Position numbers and translations under genes: made by a program. Positions 1-6,045 of a DNA stretch of 7,587 nt are shown here, piece after piece. The stretch's first letter is position 1, and the number at the start of each line of letters is the position of its first letter. This DNA comes from Candidatus Sungbacteria bacterium RIFCSPHIGHO2_01_FULL_50_25 (lineage in GTDB: Bacteria > Patescibacteriota > Minisyncoccia > Sungbacterales > HO2-52-23), in the NCBI GenBank assembly GCA_001822215.1, contig MHQD01000037.1, positions 1 through 7,587 on the forward strand. The letters run 5' to 3'. The notes beneath the pieces were generated by a model. The model did not search any database. It was not told where the DNA came from and was given only the letters and a program-made list of their open reading frames with translations.

Positions 1-2
1 TC

Positions 3-443
3 AAAAACGCGGGCGGAGGCGCTATGCCCGGCAGCGGCTACGACGCTGATTTGATGATTGATTACGGAAACGACAATTCAACCTGTCAGGGACCCGGCAG
101 TACCTCGTCATCGGGATGCAACGCCTATATCGGAAGCCCGCTTTCTGTGCCGCTCATTGCGCCTGCGGCTACTCACACTTTCAGTATCCCTTGGACCGCG
201 ACATGTCAGATATTTACCGCGCCCTGCACCCATCTTCTGCGTTTCCGCGTTGACCTTCCGTATAACCTGATGCCGGAGTCGAGCGAGAGCAATAACTACA
301 TCACCAAACTCATAACCGTGAATCCGGTCGGCGTGGGAGACGCATCTTCTGGCGGCGATAGTTCACTTGCCGCATTGATCTTCTCTCTTGAGCGGCAGAT
401 CGAGGAGTTGAGTCATATTCTCAATTCTCTTCTTGCGCCTTAG
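3..443 (+). CDS. Secreted CARDB-type surface protein, C-terminal part (5' truncated)
   Basis: The reading frame is open from the window edge, so the true start lies outside; the ATG at 24 is internal. The visible 146 residues look like the end of a CARDB-type (cell-adhesion related, Ig-like) beta domain. An early NAGGGA segment matches the N-x-G start of such domains, and the segment ending PESSESNNY with the preceding RFRVDLPYN matches the typical 'vD..n.v.EsnE.NN' closing strand. Four cysteines (two in the NSTC...GCN loop, two in ATCQ...PCTH) could form disulfides, fitting an extracellular location. The last ~27 residues, after a Gly/Ser linker, form an amphipathic helix (SLAALIFSLERQIEELSHIL), a kind of tail I associate with surface proteins of Parcubacteria. 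No catalytic motif is visible. The gene ends with TAG. The role is probably adhesion or surface structure; the ligand is unknown. Confidence 0.7.
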   Translation, partial: KNAGGGAMPGSGYDADLMIDYGNDNSTCQGPGSTSSSGCNAYIGSPLSVPLIAPAATHTFSIPWTATCQIFTAPCTHLLRFRVDLPYNLMPESSESNNYITKLITVNPVGVGDASSGGDSSLAALIFSLERQIEELSHILNSLLAP

Positions 444-620
444 GAAATTCGCATAAAACACCCGCTTGTTTACCCCGTTACAACTCTGCCGAGGGACGAA
501 ATTCGATTGCCCGCGCTTCCCCGAACGAATTTCTTGATATGCGGAAATCGGCATTGGGGTGTTGAAACGGGGTGCAAGGCAGGAGTTTTGTTGTTGAGAA
601 AAATGGTATAAGATAATTTT
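444..620. other. 177-base intergenic region with repeated octamer and pfkB-like promoter
   Basis: No convincing gene is present. The octamer GAAATTCG occurs directly after the upstream stop (444-451) and again at 498-505, and its exact reverse complement CGAATTTC is at 526-533. The last two could form an 8-bp stem around a 20-base loop, but no T-tract follows, so this is not a convincing terminator. The 3' end carries the promoter of the sugar kinase. Confidence 0.5.
604..612 (+). promoter_or_regulatory. Extended -10 promoter of the sugar kinase gene
   Basis: TGG-TATAAG is an extended -10 element (TGn plus a 4/6 to 5/6 TATAAT-like hexamer). No clear -35 lies 17 bases upstream, though TTGTTG repeats occur at 588-596. 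Transcription would start near 619, two bases before the ATG at 621, giving an almost leaderless mRNA. An overlapping alternative, GATAAT at 612-617, would start transcription inside the gene and is less likely. Confidence 0.5.
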
Positions 621-1613
621 ATGTCTAAAAAATACGATTTTGTAGCAATCGGGGATATTGTGACTGATGCGTTTATTAAGCTCGAGGAGGCTTCCGCGCA
701 TATTGATGTTGACAAAGGAACGCGCGAAATCTGCATGCGCTTTGCAGATAAGATTCCCTATGAGGATGTGTTTGTTGTTCCCGCGGTTGGGAATTCGGCG
801 AACGCCGCGGTTGCCGCGTCGCGCCTCGGGCTTTCGAGCGCCCTTATTTCAAATGTCGGCGGTGATTATTTCGGCGAGGAGTGCCTTGCCCAGCTCCAGA
901 AGGAGAAGGTATCCACCGACTTTATGGTGATCCATAAAGGGATGAAAACAAACTACCATTATGTCCTTTGGTTTGACGATGATCGGACGATTCTCGTAAA
1001 GCACGAAACATATCCCTACGGCCTTCCGGATTTTGACGATCCGAAATGGGTGTATCTTTCATCCATGGGAGAGAATTCACTTTCGTTTCATAAAGAAATC
1101 GAGGAGTATCTCGCAAAAAAGCTCGACGTAAAGTTAGCGTTTCAACCAGGGACATTTCAGATGAAGTTCGGCACAGATGCTCTTCGCGGAATATATGCGC
1201 GAACCGATGTATTTTTTTGCAATAAGGAGGAGGCCCAGCGGATTCTCAAAACCAAGGAAGACGATATAAAAAAGCTTCTTTCCAGCGTTCGCGGTCTCGG
1301 CCCGAAAATTGTTGTTATTACTGATGGCCCCAAGGGCGCGTATACGTTTGACGGTGCAGAAATACTCTTTTTGCGCGCCTATCCCGACCCAAAGCCGCCG
1401 TTTGAGCGAACTGGTGCCGGAGACGCATTTTCCTCGACGTTTACCGTTGCGCTTGCGCTTGGCAAAGACGTGCGTGAGGCCCTTATGTGGGGGCCGGTAA
1501 ATTCCATGTCAGTTGTTCAGAAAATTGGCGCGCAGGCCGGACTTCTTTCCGAGGAAGAAATTCACAATCTTCTTTTGAAAGCGCCGTCTGACTACGTGCC
1601 GCAAAAAATATGA
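621..1613 (+). CDS. PfkB/ribokinase-family carbohydrate kinase
   Basis: The 330-residue protein is full length for the PfkB/ribokinase family of ATP-dependent sugar and nucleoside kinases. Visible landmarks are GNSANAAVAASRLG (~57-70, the substrate-binding GG-x-N region, here in variant form), NVGGDYFG (~78-85), the NxxE motif at N201-E204 (metal/phosphate contact), the TDGPKGA turn (~234-240) and the anion-hole/catalytic motif TGAGDAF (264-270), with D268 as the predicted catalytic base. The hexose or nucleoside specificity cannot be read from sequence. The next gene, overlapping by four bases, is a class II aldolase, so a sugar-phosphate kinase (fructose-6-phosphate or tagatose-6-phosphate type, making a bisphosphate) is a reasonable inference. 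IolC-like or ribokinase-like roles remain possible. The start is supported by the promoter two bases upstream; there is no Shine-Dalgarno sequence. It ends with TGA. Confidence 0.9.
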   Translation: MSKKYDFVAIGDIVTDAFIKLEEASAHIDVDKGTREICMRFADKIPYEDVFVVPAVGNSANAAVAASRLGLSSALISNVGGDYFGEECLAQLQKEKVSTDFMVIHKGMKTNYHYVLWFDDDRTILVKHETYPYGLPDFDDPKWVYLSSMGENSLSFHKEIEEYLAKKLDVKLAFQPGTFQMKFGTDALRGIYARTDVFFCNKEEAQRILKTKEDDIKKLLSSVRGLGPKIVVITDGPKGAYTFDGAEILFLRAYPDPKPPFERTGAGDAFSSTFTVALALGKDVREALMWGPVNSMSVVQKIGAQAGLLSEEEIHNLLLKAPSDYVPQKI

Positions 1614-2476
1614 TGGCCCTTGAGGAAATTCTTCTTCATGCAACCCGCGAGCATTGGTCTACCGGTCACTTTAACGCATCCGAGTCAGATCATATGCGCG
1701 CGATTTGCGAAGCTGCGAAAGAAGCCGGCACTCCCGCAATCATCGGAACATCCGAGGGCGAGGCAAAACATTTGGGATACGATATTGCCGCGAGTATTCG
1801 CGATGGATTGCGAAAAGAGTTTCAAATTCCCATATTTCTGAACGCTGACCATCACAAGAGCGTGGAAGCGGCAAAGGCCGCGATTGATGCGGGATATGAT
1901 TCGATTCATATAGATTTATCGGCATTGCCGTTTGAGGAAAATGTTGCTGGTGTGAATGAGGTGATTGAATATGCAAGGCGGAAGGAATCAGGAATAAGCG
2001 TTGAAGGTGAGCTTGGGTATTTGCGCGGGGACTCAAAAATTCAAAAAGAAAAAATCGAAGTGAAGGCCGAGGATTATACAAATCCCGATGAGGCAAAAAA
2101 ATTTGTTGCGCTTACCGGGGTAAACCGTTTGGCAATTGCAGTGGGAAATATTCACGGAATTTCCCTTGACGAGCCCGCGCTTGATGTTGAGAGGATTCGG
2201 GCGATCCGTGAGGCAGTTCCGGAAGAAGTCGCTTTGGTACTCCATGCCGGCTCCGGCATTCCGGATGAGCAAATCAAAGCCGCAATCGAGGCGGGTATTG
2301 CCAATATTCACATCAATACCGATATCCGGGTCGCATTCGTGAATGAACTTCGCAAAACCATCGGAGAGCATCTTGATGAGGTCGCGATGTATAAGCTCGA
2401 CGCCTCGGCGGCTGGTGCCATGAAAGAAGTTATCATCGGGAAATTGAAGCTTTTTGGGGCATCCAACAAGGTGTAG
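1610..2476 (+). CDS. fba: Class II (zinc) fructose-bisphosphate-type aldolase
   Basis: The 288-residue protein matches the short Fba/GatY/KbaY type of class II aldolase, which reversibly cleaves a ketose 1,6-bisphosphate to glycerone phosphate and glyceraldehyde 3-phosphate using Zn2+. Landmarks in order are the N-terminal FN-A and GTSEG substrate region (21-50), NADHH (78-82) with predicted catalytic D80 and zinc ligand H81, SIHIDLS (98-104), VEGELG (131-136) with E134, H182 in GNIHG and H212 in HAGSG as the remaining zinc ligands, and NIHINTD (232-238) for phosphate and substrate contacts. Two usually conserved positions differ: H-x-D-H begins with Asn, and the HGGSG motif reads HAGSG. The start ATG overlaps the kinase stop as ATGA, with a second in-frame ATG at 1613, suggesting translational coupling. 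Fructose- and tagatose-bisphosphate substrates cannot be separated by eye. It ends with TAG. Confidence 0.9.
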   Translation: MMALEEILLHATREHWSTGHFNASESDHMRAICEAAKEAGTPAIIGTSEGEAKHLGYDIAASIRDGLRKEFQIPIFLNADHHKSVEAAKAAIDAGYDSIHIDLSALPFEENVAGVNEVIEYARRKESGISVEGELGYLRGDSKIQKEKIEVKAEDYTNPDEAKKFVALTGVNRLAIAVGNIHGISLDEPALDVERIRAIREAVPEEVALVLHAGSGIPDEQIKAAIEAGIANIHINTDIRVAFVNELRKTIGEHLDEVAMYKLDASAAGAMKEVIIGKLKLFGASNKV

Positions 2477-2483
2477 GCCGGTA

Positions 2484-2512
2484 TTGCATCATGGGACTTT
2501 CTGTGGTAGCAT
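2484..2512 (+). promoter_or_regulatory. Promoter of the L25/CTC gene
   Basis: TTGCAT (2484-2489) lies 17 bases before TAGCAT (2507-2512), which is preceded by TGG (2504-2506), giving an extended -10. The predicted start near 2519 leaves a leader of about three bases before the ATG at 2522. A GAGGG stretch (2516-2520) sits too close to the ATG to act as a normal ribosome-binding site. The promoter lies in the 45-base gap after the aldolase stop, so L25 may be both read through from the aldolase and started separately. Confidence 0.5.
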
Positions 2513-2521
2513 CGTGAGGGT

Positions 2522-3199
2522 ATGGAACTCGCAGTAAAGCCACGAACTGAATTAGGGAAAAAAGTAAACGCCCTGCGGAGGGCGGGATTTTTGCCTGCGG
2601 TTATATACGGCGAAAAAGTGCCGTCCCAGCCGGTAAGCGTACCCTATGCTGATTTTATGAAGGTGTTTCGAGAGGCGGGGGAGTCAACGATTTTTAAGTT
2701 AAAAATCGATGGGAAAAAAGAGCATGATGTTTTGATCTATGATATTAAATTCGATCCCCTGAAGGGTGTGCCCCAGCATGTTGATTTTTACGCCGTACCG
2801 GAACATAGGGCGATCCGGCATAAAGTGCCGTTTGAATTCGCGGGCGAGGCGCCTGCGGTGAAGAATTTTGGCGGCATTCTCATAAAAGTCATGCACGAGA
2901 TTGAAGTCGAAGCGCTTCCGAAAGATCTTCCTCATGCGATTGAAGTTGACCTTTCTTCTCTCTCGGATCTCGAAGCAAAGCTCCACGTACGCGAACTTGT
3001 CGCACCAAAAGGCGTGGAATTCCATGGGCGTATGGATGATGTTGTTGTGCTTATTGAGACGCCGCGCTCAGAAGAAGAATTGAAGGCGATAGAAGAAACA
3101 CCGGCGGTTGAAGAAGTTGCAGAGGTAAAGACCGAGCGCGAGATTAAGTCTGAAGAAAAGGTAAAGGAAGAAACAGAAGAGGAGGTTGTAGAAAAATAG
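2522..3199 (+). CDS. rplY: Large-subunit ribosomal protein L25, CTC/TL5 type
   Basis: The protein (225 aa) binds 5S rRNA in the 50S subunit; the long two-domain form is also called CTC or TL5 and is linked to general stress in some bacteria. The N-terminal RNA-binding domain (~1-93) has the family signature R..L.K-VNALRRAGFLPAVIYG (about 8-30) and the HVDFYAV segment (86-92). The TL5 C-terminal beta domain follows (~95-180), including VPFEFAGEAPAVKNFGG and the LPKDLPHAIEVDLSSL region typical of the domain. From about residue 182 there is a 40-residue low-complexity tail of Glu, Lys and Val, probably disordered. The gene has its own promoter and ends with TAG, followed at once by a hairpin. 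Identity is secure; a stress role is only family knowledge. Confidence 0.95.
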   Translation: MELAVKPRTELGKKVNALRRAGFLPAVIYGEKVPSQPVSVPYADFMKVFREAGESTIFKLKIDGKKEHDVLIYDIKFDPLKGVPQHVDFYAVPEHRAIRHKVPFEFAGEAPAVKNFGGILIKVMHEIEVEALPKDLPHAIEVDLSSLSDLEAKLHVRELVAPKGVEFHGRMDDVVVLIETPRSEEELKAIEETPAVEEVAEVKTEREIKSEEKVKEETEEEVVEK

Positions 3200-3200
3200 G

Positions 3201-3230
3201 TTTCTCTCGTTTTTGCGAGGGAAATTTGTT
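3201..3230 (+). terminator. Hairpin terminator after L25, overlapping the next promoter
   Basis: TTTCTCTCG (3201-3209) pairs with CGAGGGAAA (3216-3224) over nine positions with one T-G wobble and a six-base loop TTTTTG. The stem begins two bases after the L25 stop and is followed by TTTGTT. The short T-run makes it a moderate intrinsic terminator. The stem overlaps the expected -35 area of the following promoter. Confidence 0.6.
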
Positions 3231-3235
3231 ATACT
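3227..3235 (+). promoter_or_regulatory. Extended -10 promoter of the transglycosylase gene
   Basis: TGT-TATACT (3227-3235) is a strong extended -10 (TATACT matches TATAAT at 5/6). The predicted transcription start is at 3242, the A of the ATG itself, so the mRNA would be fully leaderless. No good -35 is seen 15-18 bases upstream, where the terminator hairpin lies, which fits an extended -10 promoter that does not need one. Confidence 0.6.
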
Positions 3236-3241
3236 ATTGAC

Positions 3242-4606
3242 ATGGTGCAGATATTCATGCGATTCCGCCCTAAACCTGGCCCGGTGCAGGTGTTTTTTTG
3301 CGCGTGTGCCGTCGCGCTGTTGATGTTTCCAGGAAATGGATTTGCCCAAGAAAACGGATCTGCGGATAAACGCGCCGAACTGGAACGTCAAATTCAGGAA
3401 CTTGAGGCGGAAGCCCAAAAGATAGATGCGACTGTCCAAAAGATTCAAGGTGAAAAACGATCTCTCTCAAACGAGATTTCTTCAATCCAGAGCGAGGTAA
3501 AAAAGAAGGAGATTGAAATTAGGCGGCTTGACCTCGCGGTACAGAAGGCCCGGCTTGAGATACGAAAAAAAGAAGCGGAAGTCGGGATTCTTGAGGCGAG
3601 GATTGAAAAGTCGCGAAAATCGCTCGGCGCGAGTCTCTTCGCTCTCTATACATATGACCACGAGAGTATTATCTCCGTATTTTTTAAAAAAGTAACCCTT
3701 TCCGAATTTTTTGCAACGCTCGCCGGCGTCAAACAGGTGCAGGCAAAAATTCAGGATGACTTGACTGGTTTTCATGAAGACGTGGCAACGCTTGAAGAGG
3801 AGCAGACAGAGCTTGAAGAGTTTAAAAAAGAGCAAAGCGATCTGAAATCCGTCCAGGATGTAGAGCGGCGCCTTCTTTCTGATAAAAAAAAGGAGAAGGA
3901 CAATCTCCTGAAGGATACGCAAGGGAAAGAAGTAGTGTTCCAGCAGCTTTTGAAATCAAAAAAGCGCGATATTGCAACGCTCCGAACCCAGCTTTTCTAT
4001 ATTGAGCGGACGGGAATTACCGCGGAAGAGGCGATTAGATATGCCGAGCTTGCGGCAAAGCGGACCGGAATTCGAACAGCGTTTCTTTTGGCGCTTTTGG
4101 AGGTTGAGACCGGTCGGCAGTTTGAAAACGGCGTGATTTCAGTCGGTACGAATCTTGGAACGGGGAATTGGAAACGGGACATGTATGATTGTTATATCAG
4201 TCTGAAACAGCCGAAAACTGCGGAAGCCGCGAAGAATGCGTTTCTCGCAATTACTGCGGAATTAGGCCTTGATCCGGATAAGATGCCGGTGTCCCGACGT
4301 CCGTCTTACGGATGCGGGGGCGCCATGGGGCCTGCGCAGTTTATTCCGACCACATGGCTTTTGTTTAAAGAGCGCGTGGCAAAACTTACCGGTCACAATC
4401 CTCCGAGTCCGTGGAATGTGGAAGATGCGTTTACCGCATCCGCGCTCTACTTGGCGGATTCTGGCGCAACATCGCAGACGCCGGAAGGGGAGATACGAGC
4501 GGCAAAGGCGTATATTTCGGGGAAACCAACGTGTTCGACGAGCATCTGCCGATGGTACGCGAATACCATTATCTCTCTTTCTAGAAATATTGACCGGGTT
4601 CTCTAG
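3242..4606 (+). CDS. Exported coiled-coil lytic murein transglycosylase (PcsB-like N-domain plus SLT/MltB-like domain)
   Basis: The 454-residue protein is predicted to cleave peptidoglycan glycan strands outside the cytoplasm. An N-terminal signal peptide has a basic start and a hydrophobic core (VQVFFCACAVALLMF, ~15-29), with likely cleavage after A35 (GFA-QE). Residues ~40-128 and ~165-250 are heptad-rich coiled coils separated by a short globular hinge (SLFALYTYDHESIISVFF, 131-148), the arrangement of PcsB/EnvC-type proteins. The C-terminal half (~255-454) looks like an MltB-type transglycosylase domain: E289 in LLEVETG is the predicted catalytic acid, GAMGPAQFIPTTW (360-372) is the hallmark motif, and WNVEDAFTASALYLADSGA (391-409) is the downstream helix. 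Cysteines at 317, 358, 431 and 436 may form disulfides. The promoter places the start at 3242; M6 is a weaker alternative. The gene ends with TAG. Coiled-coil control by an FtsEX-like complex is inference. Confidence 0.9.
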   Translation: MVQIFMRFRPKPGPVQVFFCACAVALLMFPGNGFAQENGSADKRAELERQIQELEAEAQKIDATVQKIQGEKRSLSNEISSIQSEVKKKEIEIRRLDLAVQKARLEIRKKEAEVGILEARIEKSRKSLGASLFALYTYDHESIISVFFKKVTLSEFFATLAGVKQVQAKIQDDLTGFHEDVATLEEEQTELEEFKKEQSDLKSVQDVERRLLSDKKKEKDNLLKDTQGKEVVFQQLLKSKKRDIATLRTQLFYIERTGITAEEAIRYAELAAKRTGIRTAFLLALLEVETGRQFENGVISVGTNLGTGNWKRDMYDCYISLKQPKTAEAAKNAFLAITAELGLDPDKMPVSRRPSYGCGGAMGPAQFIPTTWLLFKERVAKLTGHNPPSPWNVEDAFTASALYLADSGATSQTPEGEIRAAKAYISGKPTCSTSICRWYANTIISLSRNIDRVL

Positions 4607-4629
4607 ACGTATCCTTATGTCGTATTTTA
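4606..4629 (+). terminator. Weak hairpin between convergent genes
   Basis: GACGTA (4606-4611) can pair with TATGTC (4616-4621) with one G-U wobble around a TCCT loop, followed by GTATTTTAG. It begins in the transglycosylase stop codon and covers the whole 20-base gap to the prfA stop. On the other strand the wobble becomes an A-C mismatch, so it would serve the plus-strand gene only. The stem is short and the T-run has four bases, so this is tentative. Confidence 0.25.
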
Positions 4630-5685
4630 GTCGTCGTCTGCTAATCCTTCAGCTCGCGTTTTTGTGTGGAGCGCATCAATGATCGATTCGATATTTCCTT
4701 CAAGAATTGATGGGAGATTGTGCCATGATTCTTTGATGCGGTGATCAGTCACGCGATCTTGCGGAAAATTATAGGTTCTGATTTTTTCTGATCGGTCGCC
4801 TGTTCCGATCTGCGAGCGCCGTTCGCTCGCGAGCTTCCTTTCTTCATCCTGGATTTTTGCATCAAGGAGTTTTGCGCGGAGTATCTCCATCGCGCGCTCA
4901 CGGTTTTTTTGTTGTGAGCGCGACTCTTGGCTCCGTACGGCGATTCCGGTCGGGTGGTGGATTATGCGTACCGCGGTTTCCACCTTATTCACGTTTTGGC
5001 CCCCGGCGCCCCCGGAACGGGAGAATTCGAGCGTAATATCCTGGGGCCGGATTTCAATATCGACCTCGCGTGCTTTCGGAAGCACTGCGACGGAAACGGT
5101 CGAGGTGTGTATTCGTCCTGATTTTTCCGTTTCCGGGATTCGCTGGACCCGGTGGACTCCGGATTCGTAGCGAAGGGTTTTATACGCGCCCTCGCCCTCG
5201 ATTTCGGCGATAACTTCTTTATACCCTCCGGCTTCGCTTTTTGATTCGTCGAGAATCGTCGTCTTCCATCTGCGCGAAGCCGCAAATTTCGAATACATTG
5301 AAAATAATTCCATCGCAAAAAGGCCTGCCTCGTTTCCGCCCGCGCCTGCGCGGACTTCCATGATGAGGTTGTCTGGAAGATTTTTCCCTTCCTCAGAAAT
5401 TTTTTCCTCAAGAGCAGTGCGCTCTTTTTCGAGCGCTCGAAGCTCTTCTTCTGCGATTTTTACAAATTCTGGGTCGTTCCCGTGAGACATTTCGCGCACC
5501 TCTTCGATTTTTTGGGAAAGCTCGGCGAGGCGAAGGATTGCCGAAAGTGATTTTTCTACCCGGGAAAATTCAATCGAAAGCGTTTTCATTAGTTCCTGAT
5601 CTCGGATATTTTCCGGGTCTGAAAGAGCCGCTTCAAGCTCGCGCTTCCGTTCCATTAGTTTTTGTTTTGAGCTGTTTTTTTCCAT
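4627..5685 (-). CDS. prfA: Peptide chain release factor 1 (RF1)
   Basis: RF1 reads UAA and UAG in the ribosomal A site and triggers release of the finished chain. Starting at the ATG complementary to 5683-5685, the protein has 352 residues, normal for RF1. An N-terminal helical, charged domain (~1-105) is followed by VRAGAGGNEAGLFA (111-124), GVHRVQRIPETEKSGRIHTS (186 region) with the codon-recognition tripeptide P184-E185-T186 (RF1-type PxT, not the SPF of RF2), and the catalytic GGQ at 228-230 inside SGGAGGQNVNK. The tail ...RTYNFPQDRVTDHR (303-316) is also typical. The frame stays open eight codons further upstream to a TTG at 5709, but those residues are not RF1-like. It lies 75 bases downstream of rpmE in the same direction, a gene order known in other bacteria, and probably shares its transcript. 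No prmC follows here. It ends with TAA. Confidence 0.96.
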   Translation of the reverse strand: MEKNSSKQKLMERKRELEAALSDPENIRDQELMKTLSIEFSRVEKSLSAILRLAELSQKIEEVREMSHGNDPEFVKIAEEELRALEKERTALEEKISEEGKNLPDNLIMEVRAGAGGNEAGLFAMELFSMYSKFAASRRWKTTILDESKSEAGGYKEVIAEIEGEGAYKTLRYESGVHRVQRIPETEKSGRIHTSTVSVAVLPKAREVDIEIRPQDITLEFSRSGGAGGQNVNKVETAVRIIHHPTGIAVRSQESRSQQKNRERAMEILRAKLLDAKIQDEERKLASERRSQIGTGDRSEKIRTYNFPQDRVTDHRIKESWHNLPSILEGNIESIIDALHTKTRAEGLADDD

Positions 5686-5722
5686 ATCGGCGGGATAAAA
5701 AAACCGCAATAGGGGAAAGATG

Positions 5723-5739
5723 CCGGAGGCGCTCTCCGG
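5723..5739 (-). other. Hairpin in the rpmE-prfA spacer
   Basis: CCGGAG (5723-5728) and CTCCGG (5734-5739) form a perfect six-base GC-rich stem with a five-base loop in the 75-base gap between rpmE and prfA. On the transcribed (minus) strand it is followed by CATCTTTCCCC rather than a T-run, so it is not a classical terminator. A T7 run occurs 20 bases later, just before the prfA start. It may be an RNA processing, pausing or attenuating element that adjusts RF1 relative to L31; this is inference. Confidence 0.45.
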
Positions 5740-5760
5740 GTCAGTGCCCCTGTGCGGGTA

Positions 5761-5970
5761 TTAGTGTTTTTTCTTTTTTGCAAGGCGCGCCTTGAATCTT
5801 TCTACGCGGCCAGCGGTGTCTATTATTTTTGAGCCCCCTGTATAGAACGGGTGGCATTTTGAGCAAATTTCAATATCGAGCCGCTCTTTTGTGGACCCTA
5901 CTTTGAACGTATTTCCGCAGGCACAATTCACGTGTGCCGTATGGTATGGCGGGTGGGTATCGGTTTTCAT
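5761..5970 (-). CDS. rpmE: Large-subunit ribosomal protein L31, zinc-binding (C+) form
   Basis: The 69-residue protein is of normal length for L31, which sits at the intersubunit bridge of the ribosome. The N-terminus MKTDTHPPYHTAHVNCACGNTF fits the family start very closely, which fixes the ATG at 5970. Four cysteines, C16 and C18 (CAC) and C36 and C39 (CSKC), form the zinc ribbon of the C+ form. The HPFYTG segment follows and the C-terminus is Lys-rich (KARLAKKKKH). It is the first gene of a leftward rpmE-prfA unit. Its ATG is built from the end of an inverted-repeat arm: the A and T are inside the 14-bp repeat at 5969-5982. There is no Shine-Dalgarno sequence. It ends with TAA. Confidence 0.96.
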   Translation of the reverse strand: MKTDTHPPYHTAHVNCACGNTFKVGSTKERLDIEICSKCHPFYTGGSKIIDTAGRVERFKARLAKKKKH

Positions 5971-5974
5971 CCCG

Positions 5975-6004
5975 TTAAAAGCAGATCGCGATCTAAAGTC
6001 GCAA
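5975..6004 (-). promoter_or_regulatory. Possible rpmE promoter inside the inverted-repeat element
   Basis: Reading leftward, TTGCGA (complement of 5999-6004) lies 17-18 bases before CTTTTA/TTTTAA (complement of 5975-5981), with TG just upstream of the -10. The -35 resembles TTGCAA and TTGCAT of the rpsB and L25 promoters, but the -10 is weak. Transcription would start at or just inside the ATG of rpmE. The palindrome AGATCGCGATCT fills most of the spacer, where a regulator could bind. Tentative. Confidence 0.3.
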
Positions 6005-6030
6005 AGCGCTTAAAATTACTAATAGAATTC

Positions 6031-6045
6031 GGGTTATCGTAGCCC
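6031..6045 (+). other. Small hairpin inside the element
   Basis: GGGTTA and TAGCCC pair over six positions around a TCG loop, with one U-G wobble when read on the plus strand; on the minus strand that pair becomes a C-A mismatch. It may be a leftover structural part of the element. No T-run follows. Confidence 0.3.

Noticed and set aside
363..736. Two minus-strand open frames across the gap before the kinase
   Set aside because: They overlap the coding ends of both neighbours, lack promoters and family features, and have unnatural composition.
2244..2259. Perfect 16-base inverted repeat ATGCCGG-CT-CCGGCAT
   Set aside because: It lies in the aldolase gene and encodes the conserved HAGSGI active-site stretch, so the protein sequence explains it; no T-run or other signal accompanies it.
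4989..5411. 140-codon open frame overlapping prfA on the same strand
   Set aside because: It is out of frame with RF1, rich in Arg/Lys/Ser with no recognisable domain, and RF1 is continuous and complete through this region.
5686..5709. Eight-codon upstream extension of prfA from a TTG at 5709
   Set aside because: The extra residues (MRFFYPAD) do not resemble RF1 starts and include a T7-encoded FF; the ATG at 5685 gives a normal 352-residue RF1.
5834..5925. RF1 PET tripeptide and TGA stops as a sign of altered genetic code
   Set aside because: The RF1 tripeptide still fits PxT, and TGA ends both the kinase and tsf at the expected protein ends, so standard bacterial decoding holds. The coordinates given are only nominal, as the argument concerns the whole window.
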